NCBI RefSeq assembly: GCF_900007165.1
Contig: NZ_CYGY02000017.1
Span: 158,171-222,170 of the forward strand
Origin: Paraburkholderia piptadeniae
GTDB taxonomy: Bacteria > Pseudomonadota > Gammaproteobacteria > Burkholderiales > Burkholderiaceae
Direction of reading: 5' to 3'
DNA: 64,000 nucleotides
The translations under genes and the position numbers were made by a program. Positions 59,093 to 64,000 of this stretch are shown one piece after another. The notes under the pieces were generated by a model. It saw only the letters and a program-made list of their open reading frames with translations, was not told where the DNA came from and searched no databases. Every line of letters begins with the position of its first letter. The first letter of the stretch is position 1.

Positions 59093-59437
59093 TCAGTGGA
59101 AGAAGAGTTCCCGCGTGCCGAATGTGTGATGCGCTTCGGCAGCCATCAGCACCATCAGCACCATCAGCAGGCACAGCGGCGGCATCAGGATGGCGTACAC
59201 CAGCGCCAGCCGCTCCCACATCATGTGCATGAAAATCGACACGATCAGCCCGGCCTTGGCGATCATGAGCACGACGATCAGCGTCCAGCGCAGCAGGCCC
59301 TGCAGGTGGAAGTAATCTACCATGTACGACATCGTGCTCAGTACGAACAGCAGGGCCCAGATCTTCAGGTAGATGCCGATCGGATGCTGCTGGCCGTGCG
59401 CAGCGTCGGGTCGATGTGCGGGATTGGTGTGGTCCAT
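59093..59437 (-). CDS. cytochrome c oxidase subunit IV
   Basis: 114 residues with three membrane helices (YLKIWALLFVLSTMSYMVDY, LIVVLMIAKAGLIVSIFMHM, and the last MPPLCLLMVLMVLMAA). It fits the COX4/CyoD-type small subunit of bacterial heme-copper oxidases. The start at 59437 lies nine bases after the stop of a subunit III gene. It is the last gene of the operon. Confidence 0.85.
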   Translation of the reverse strand: MDHTNPAHRPDAAHGQQHPIGIYLKIWALLFVLSTMSYMVDYFHLQGLLRWTLIVVLMIAKAGLIVSIFMHMMWERLALVYAILMPPLCLLMVLMVLMAAEAHHTFGTRELFFH

Positions 59438-59445
59438 GGTCTGCC

Positions 59446-60153
59446 TCACCACAAATAGAACAGCGCAAAGATGAACACCCACACCAGGTCGACGAAGTGC
59501 CAGTACAAGCCGGCAATCTCGACGATCTGGAAGTTGCCGTGCTCGGTGAACCCCGGCTGCAGGATCTTGCGTGCGGTCAGCAGCAGGTAGATCACACCGC
59601 AGGTCACGTGAAAGCCGTGGAACCCGGTGATCATGAAGAAGCACGCGCCAAACTGTGCCGCGCCCATCGGGTTGCCCCAGGGGCGGATACCTTCATGGAA
59701 GATCAGCTTGCTCCATTCGAAGGCCTGCATCGACACGAAGGTCGCGCCCAGCAGCGCGGTCGCCAGCAACAGTGCGGCGGCGCGTTTTGCGTTGCGCCGG
59801 TAGCCAAAGTTGACAGCCATCGCCATGGTGCCGCTGCTGCTGATCAGGATGAACGTCATGATGGCGATCAGCAGCAAGGGCACGTCCACGCCGGCCACGG
59901 TGAGCGCGAACACCTTGGAAGGGTCAGGCCACGGCGCCGTGGTCGACATGCGCACCGTCATGTAGCCGATCAGGAAGCTGCTGAAGATGAAGGTGTCCGA
60001 CAGCAGGAAGATCCACATCATCGCCTTGCCCCACGGCACCTTGAAGGCTTCGCGGTCGGCCGACCAGTCCGTGACGATGCCGCGCCAGCCGTCAGGCCCG
60101 GCGTCGGTGGGCGTGGTGGCAGCGGATTCGGTCGGGAGCGTGGGCGTGGTCAT
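59446..60153 (-). CDS. cytochrome c oxidase subunit III (second copy)
   Basis: 235 residues. Has the subunit III features WIFLLSDTFIFSSFLIGYMT, the glutamate-containing SMQAFEWSKLIFHEGIRPW and TGFHGFHVTCGVIYLL. The start overlaps the preceding subunit III gene by ATGA (60150-60153). Confidence 0.9.
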   Translation of the reverse strand: MTTPTLPTESAATTPTDAGPDGWRGIVTDWSADREAFKVPWGKAMMWIFLLSDTFIFSSFLIGYMTVRMSTTAPWPDPSKVFALTVAGVDVPLLLIAIMTFILISSSGTMAMAVNFGYRRNAKRAAALLLATALLGATFVSMQAFEWSKLIFHEGIRPWGNPMGAAQFGACFFMITGFHGFHVTCGVIYLLLTARKILQPGFTEHGNFQIVEIAGLYWHFVDLVWVFIFALFYLW

Positions 60154-60761
60154 GGCGCGGCTCCATACAGCGGCCCGCAGATGGCGGCGACGAACCCAGG
60201 GGTGATCCACCACATCGCCACCAGCAGCACGAGCCAGACAGCCAGCAGGAAATGCCAGTAGATGGCGCACAGCGCGATGGCGCGCTGGGCTCGGTAGGGA
60301 TCCCCGCGCTGGAGACGCGCGATCGTCACCGCCCAGGCCACCAGCCCGCCCAGCACATGCAACCCGTGCAGGCCGGTGAGCAGGTAGAGGAAGCTATTGG
60401 AAGGGTTGACGGTGACGGTCTGCCCGGCCGCCGACAGCATGCGCCAGGCGGCCAGTTGTCCGATCACGAACACGGCCGCCAGCACACCGCCTGACACCAG
60501 CCACGCCGCGCGGTGTAAGGTTATCTGCCGGGCACGCTGCATGGCAATGCTTGCCAGCACCAGCGCGCCGGTGTTCCACCACAGCAGCGTCGGATGCGGG
60601 ATCGGCTGCCAGTCGGGCTCGCGCATACGCATTGCATAGGCGAACAGCAGCAGTGAAAACAATGTCGTTGCCACCGCCATGAAGACGATCAGGCCGATGC
60701 GGCTCGCATTCGGCAAGACGGGTGGCGCATCAGGAACGAAGGAGCGGCGCAATGTGGTCAT
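60150..60761 (-). CDS. cytochrome c oxidase subunit III (first copy)
   Basis: 203 residues and about five membrane helices; its TGLHGLHVLGGLVAW and AIYWHFLLAVWLVLLVAMWW are subunit III-type. It differs clearly from the other subunit III and could be a CtaE variant or a quinol-oxidase-like subunit. Overlaps the subunit I gene by ATGA (60758-60761). Confidence 0.85.
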   Translation of the reverse strand: MTTLRRSFVPDAPPVLPNASRIGLIVFMAVATTLFSLLLFAYAMRMREPDWQPIPHPTLLWWNTGALVLASIAMQRARQITLHRAAWLVSGGVLAAVFVIGQLAAWRMLSAAGQTVTVNPSNSFLYLLTGLHGLHVLGGLVAWAVTIARLQRGDPYRAQRAIALCAIYWHFLLAVWLVLLVAMWWITPGFVAAICGPLYGAAP

Positions 60762-62512
60762 TCGCGTGCCTCGCCGGGTTGAAGCGTCGGGTGGGCCGGT
60801 TCAGGCGCCGTCGCAGGCGGCTGGTTTTGCGGGACGAAGTCTTCCTCCTGCCCCGGCGGGCTGTATTCGTACGCCCAGCGGTAGACGATGGGCGGCGCGG
60901 CGCCCCAGTTGCCGTGCACTGGCGGCGTTTGCGGCGTCTGCCATTCCAGCGTGGTGGCCCGCCACGGGTTGCTGTCGGCACGCTTGCCGCGCACCAGGCT
61001 CCACGCCAGGTTGTACAAGAACAGCAACTGCGCCGCCGCAACGATCAGCGCAATGACGGTGATGAACGTGTTGAGCATCTGCGCCGAATGTGGAATGAAG
61101 CTGTAGCCCTCATACGCGTAATACCGCCGCGGCATGCCCAGGATGCCGAGATAGTGCATCGGGAAGTAGATCGCATAGGTGCCGAGGAAGGTGACCCAGA
61201 AGTGCACGCGCCCGAGCGTGTCGTTGAGCATGCGGCCCGTCACCTTCGGATACCAGTGGTAGATGCCGCCAAACACCACCAGGATCGGCGACACGCCCAT
61301 CACCATATGGAAGTGCGCCACCACGAAGTACGTGTTTGACAGCGGAATGTCCACGCTCACGTTGCCGAGGTAGAGCCCGGTCAGCCCACCCAGGACGAAG
61401 GTGCTGATGAAGCCGATGGCAAACAGCATTGGCACGGTCAGGTGGATATCGCCGCGCCACAGCGTCAGCACCCAGTTGTAGACCTTGAGGGCGGTCGGGA
61501 CGGCGATGATGAGCGTGGTGGTGGCAAAGAAGAAGCCGAAGTACGGATTCATGCCGGCGATGAACATGTGATGCGCCCAGACCACGAAGCTCAGCACACC
61601 GATGATGATGATGGCCCACACCATCATCTTGTAGCCGAAGATGTTCTTGCGCGCGTGCGTGCTGATGAGGTCCGACACGATGCCAAAGGCCGGCAGCGCG
61701 ACGATGTAGACCTCCGGATGCCCGAAGAACCAGAACAGATGCTGGAACAGCAGCGGGCTGCCGCCGGCATGCTTGAGCGTCTGCCCCATCGACACCACGG
61801 CCGGCATGAAGAAGCTGGTGCCGAGTGCCCTGTCGAGCAGCATCATCACCGCCGACACGAACAGCGCCGGAAACGCCAGGAGCGCCAGGATGGTAGCCAT
61901 GAAGATGCCCCACACCGTGAGCGGCATGCGCATGAGAGTCATGCCGCGCGTGCGCGCCTGCAGCGTAGTGGTGACGTAATTCAAGCCGCCCATCGTCGCC
62001 GCGACGATGAAGATCGCCAGCGACACCAGCATCAACACGATGCCCCATTCCACGCCCGGCGTGCCCGGCAGGATGGCTTGGGGTGGATATAGCGTCCAGC
62101 CCGCGCCGGTCGGCCCGCCTGGCACGAAGAAGCTCGCCACCAGCACCAGCACGGCCACCAGGTAGACCCAGTAGCTCAGCATGTTGAGAAACGGGAACAC
62201 CATGTCGCGCGCGCCCAGCATCAGCGGGATCAGGTAGTTGCCGAAGCCGCCCAGAAACAGCGCCGTCAGCAGGTAGATCACCATGATCATCCCGTGCATG
62301 GTGACGAACTGGTAGTAGTGGTTGGCGTCGATGAAACTGAACTTGCCCGGAAAGCCGAGCTGCAACCGCATCAGGTTCGACAACACAAGGCCGACCAGGC
62401 CGATGGCGATGGCCGTCAGCGAATATTGCACGGCGATGACCTTGTGGTCCTGGCTCCAGATATAGCGGGTCCAGAAGCTTTGCGGGACGTGGTCGGTGTG
62501 CGCGTAGGACAT
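60758..62512 (-). CDS. ctaD: cytochrome c oxidase subunit I
   Basis: 584 residues and 12 core helices. The heme and copper ligands sit in TMHGMIMVIYLL, WFFGHPEVYIVALPAFGIVS (covalent His-Tyr of CuB), VWAHHMFIAGM and VVAHFHMVMGV. It pumps protons while reducing oxygen to water. The gene is 13 bases after the subunit II gene and is coupled to subunit III. Confidence 0.95.
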   Translation of the reverse strand: MSYAHTDHVPQSFWTRYIWSQDHKVIAVQYSLTAIAIGLVGLVLSNLMRLQLGFPGKFSFIDANHYYQFVTMHGMIMVIYLLTALFLGGFGNYLIPLMLGARDMVFPFLNMLSYWVYLVAVLVLVASFFVPGGPTGAGWTLYPPQAILPGTPGVEWGIVLMLVSLAIFIVAATMGGLNYVTTTLQARTRGMTLMRMPLTVWGIFMATILALLAFPALFVSAVMMLLDRALGTSFFMPAVVSMGQTLKHAGGSPLLFQHLFWFFGHPEVYIVALPAFGIVSDLISTHARKNIFGYKMMVWAIIIIGVLSFVVWAHHMFIAGMNPYFGFFFATTTLIIAVPTALKVYNWVLTLWRGDIHLTVPMLFAIGFISTFVLGGLTGLYLGNVSVDIPLSNTYFVVAHFHMVMGVSPILVVFGGIYHWYPKVTGRMLNDTLGRVHFWVTFLGTYAIYFPMHYLGILGMPRRYYAYEGYSFIPHSAQMLNTFITVIALIVAAAQLLFLYNLAWSLVRGKRADSNPWRATTLEWQTPQTPPVHGNWGAAPPIVYRWAYEYSPPGQEEDFVPQNQPPATAPEPAHPTLQPGEARE

Positions 62513-62525
62513 TGCGTCTGCTCCA

Positions 62526-63674
62526 CTAGGGTTTGGCTACGCTGCTGGCGGCCGGGCCGCCTAGCGATTCGATGTAGGTCACCAGCGCGTTCAGCTCCTG
62601 CTCGCTCAGGTCGAAGTTCGGCATGATGGGTGCGAAGCCCTTCACGACGCGGGCCTTCGGGTCGCGGATGAAGGCGCGCAGGTAGGCTTCGTCCACCTTC
62701 GCGGTGCTGCCGTCGGCCATCGTTTCGGTCTTGCCGTACAGGCCCTTCCAGGTGGGACCCACGCGCGGACTGCCGTCCACGGTATGGCAGGCGACGCAGC
62801 CCTTGGCCTCCGCGAGCGCCTTGCCCTGGTCAGCAAGCGCCTGGGCGCTGCCGCCTGCAGCGGCGGGTGCGGCCTGCACCTTGGCCTGCTGCCGCTGTGC
62901 GAACGTGCTCTGCTGCGCCAGCCAGCGCGAGAACGATGCTTCGTCTTCCACCACCACCACGCCGCGCATGTTGGAGTGCCCGATACCGCAAAGCTGCGCG
63001 CACAGGATGTCGTAACGCCCTGCCTTGGTCGGCGTGAACCAGAAGGTGGTCACCATGCCGGGCACCATGTTCATGCGCGCACGGAACGGCGGTACGTAGA
63101 AGTCGTGCAGCACGTCGCGCGACCGTGCCAGGACCTGGATCGGCCGGTTGAGCGGCAGGTGCACCTCGGGCGTCTCGATCAGGTAGTTGTCACGGCCGTT
63201 GGGGTCGCCGGGGTTCAGGCCGAAGGGGTTGTCGTTGCTGATGTAGCGCACGTCCGTCGTACCCAGCTTGCCACCGGGGCCGGCAAAGCGGAAGCGCCAT
63301 TGCCATTGCTGGCCGAGCACTTCCATCTGCAGCACGTTGGGCGGCGGCCGTACGTAGTCCGCGTAGACGAAGAGCCCCGGTGCCAGCAACGCTGCCACGC
63401 CGACGGAGGTCAGGCCGATCAACCACCATTCCAGCCGCTTGTTGTGCGGCTCGTAAGCAGCGCGATGACCCATGCGTTGGCGGTAGCGCAGCAGTGCGAT
63501 CACGATGAACAGGTTGATCGCTATGAAGAGCGCGCCGGTAATGACGATCGTGATCGTCAGCATGTCGTCCATGCGCACCCAATTCGAGGCGATCGGTGTG
63601 ATCCACCAGGGACTGGCAAAGTGAAACCCTACCGCCAATACGATGATCAGGCTCAGGGCAATCGCAAGCGCCAT
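62526..63674 (-). CDS. ctaC: cytochrome c oxidase subunit II with fused cytochrome c (caa3 type)
   Basis: 382 residues. Two N-terminal helices (about 1-22 and 40-65) precede a CuA domain whose ligands are in DVLHDFYVPPFRARMNM and ILCAQLCGIGHSNM. A C-terminal cytochrome c with CVACH (heme binding) and MPNFDLSEQEL (axial Met) follows at about 280-370. The cytochrome c fusion marks this as caa3-type. It is the first gene of the operon. The third-domain linker is Ala/Gln-rich. Confidence 0.95.
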   Translation of the reverse strand: MALAIALSLIIVLAVGFHFASPWWITPIASNWVRMDDMLTITIVITGALFIAINLFIVIALLRYRQRMGHRAAYEPHNKRLEWWLIGLTSVGVAALLAPGLFVYADYVRPPPNVLQMEVLGQQWQWRFRFAGPGGKLGTTDVRYISNDNPFGLNPGDPNGRDNYLIETPEVHLPLNRPIQVLARSRDVLHDFYVPPFRARMNMVPGMVTTFWFTPTKAGRYDILCAQLCGIGHSNMRGVVVVEDEASFSRWLAQQSTFAQRQQAKVQAAPAAAGGSAQALADQGKALAEAKGCVACHTVDGSPRVGPTWKGLYGKTETMADGSTAKVDEAYLRAFIRDPKARVVKGFAPIMPNFDLSEQELNALVTYIESLGGPAASSVAKP

Positions 63675-64000
63675 AGGCGACCTCGCTGCGAGTCACTCGC
63701 TGGAGCCGCTAACAAAAAAGCTCCTGGCGTCGTTGTGCCGCCTTGCCGTACTTCGTACTGTCTGCGCCGGCACTTCCGCCAGGACCGCTTCGCTGAGCGT
63801 TGCAAGCGGCTCTAAAGCAAAGGTAGTCCTCTCCTCTGCAACGTGCAAGGCAGCGCGAGGGGGACGCGCGCGCCATATACGGATCGCGCGAATGGAGGAG
63901 TCACTTGCTGCGATGCAATGCAAAACGGTCGCCTCCGGCATTGGTTGCCGAGGCGGCCGTCTCCCGAGGGCGCTGGGTGTTTAGGGTCTGTTCAGGTGTG
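63675..64000. other. 326-base upstream region of the oxidase operon with inverted repeats
   Basis: Holds two imperfect inverted repeats: 63722-63740 with 63768-63784 (TCCTGGCG/CGCCAGGA plus GTGCCG/CGGCAC), and 63926-63940 with 63946-63959. The oxidase promoter is expected here. The last bases (GGGTCTGTTCAGG) could be the tip of an insertion sequence, but this is only a guess. No gene is supported. Confidence 0.45.

Noticed and set aside
59140..59175. Short tandem repeat (CAGCACCAT units)
   Set aside because: It encodes the Met-Val-Leu repeats of the last helix of oxidase subunit IV and is not a separate repeat element.
63693..63941. Minus-strand frame at the right end
   Set aside because: It spans inverted repeats and has no family match or ribosome-binding site.

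Overview
The window is a GC-rich chromosomal segment whose gene order and codon use point to a betaproteobacterium of the Burkholderia/Paraburkholderia group. Markers for this are the linked set thrS-infC-rpmI-rplT-pheS-pheT-ihfA-merR, an IHF alpha with an N-terminal extension, an AaeB/FUSC efflux operon beside a LysR gene, and two tRNA genes. The genus is inferred from recognition of the proteins; no search was run.

Layout. 1-4.8 kb (minus): aromatic-acid type efflux operon (outer-membrane lipoprotein, FUSC pump, DUF1656 protein, HlyD adaptor cut by the left edge) with a divergent LysR gene. 6-14 kb: housekeeping and metabolic genes, including a metallophosphoesterase, a GlcD-type FAD oxidoreductase, WrbA, a YihY membrane protein, an Mpo1-like protein, and a metY/hydrolase pair. 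14.4-29.4 kb: CBS protein, an MFS-acyltransferase fusion, aroC, a TPR/glycosyltransferase-like protein, ETF-QO, an SDR, a thioesterase, a PAS-LuxR regulator divergent from scoAB, a hydrolase, RidA and relA. 29.5-37.9 kb: tRNA-Val(GAC), then the translation cluster thrS, infC (AUC start), rpmI, rplT, pheS, pheT, ihfA and a MerR regulator.

38.0-43.1 kb is a decayed integrative element just downstream of tRNA-Pro(GGG). It holds a frameshifted and truncated integrase, a DUF4224 protein, a DUF1643 protein with a broken C-terminus, an ASCH-type protein, several tiny phage-like proteins (three look mutually related) and the remains of a zinc-hook ATPase.

43.2-55.6 kb is a potassium module: a KimA/APC-type transporter, divergent from an unannotated 35-residue ORF and kdpFABCDE, followed by a universal stress protein and a two-helix K+ channel. 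The same T-rich motif (GCGTTTTTAYAC) occurs before the kdp operon and before the stress-protein gene, which suggests KdpE controls both. 55.6-58.3 kb is a patchy region of gene remnants around a DUF2244 protein and a four-helix membrane protein. 58.3-63.7 kb holds a glycine-zipper-like stress protein and a caa3-type cytochrome c oxidase operon (II with fused cytochrome c, I, III, III, IV). The last 326 bases hold two imperfect inverted repeats and no convincing gene.
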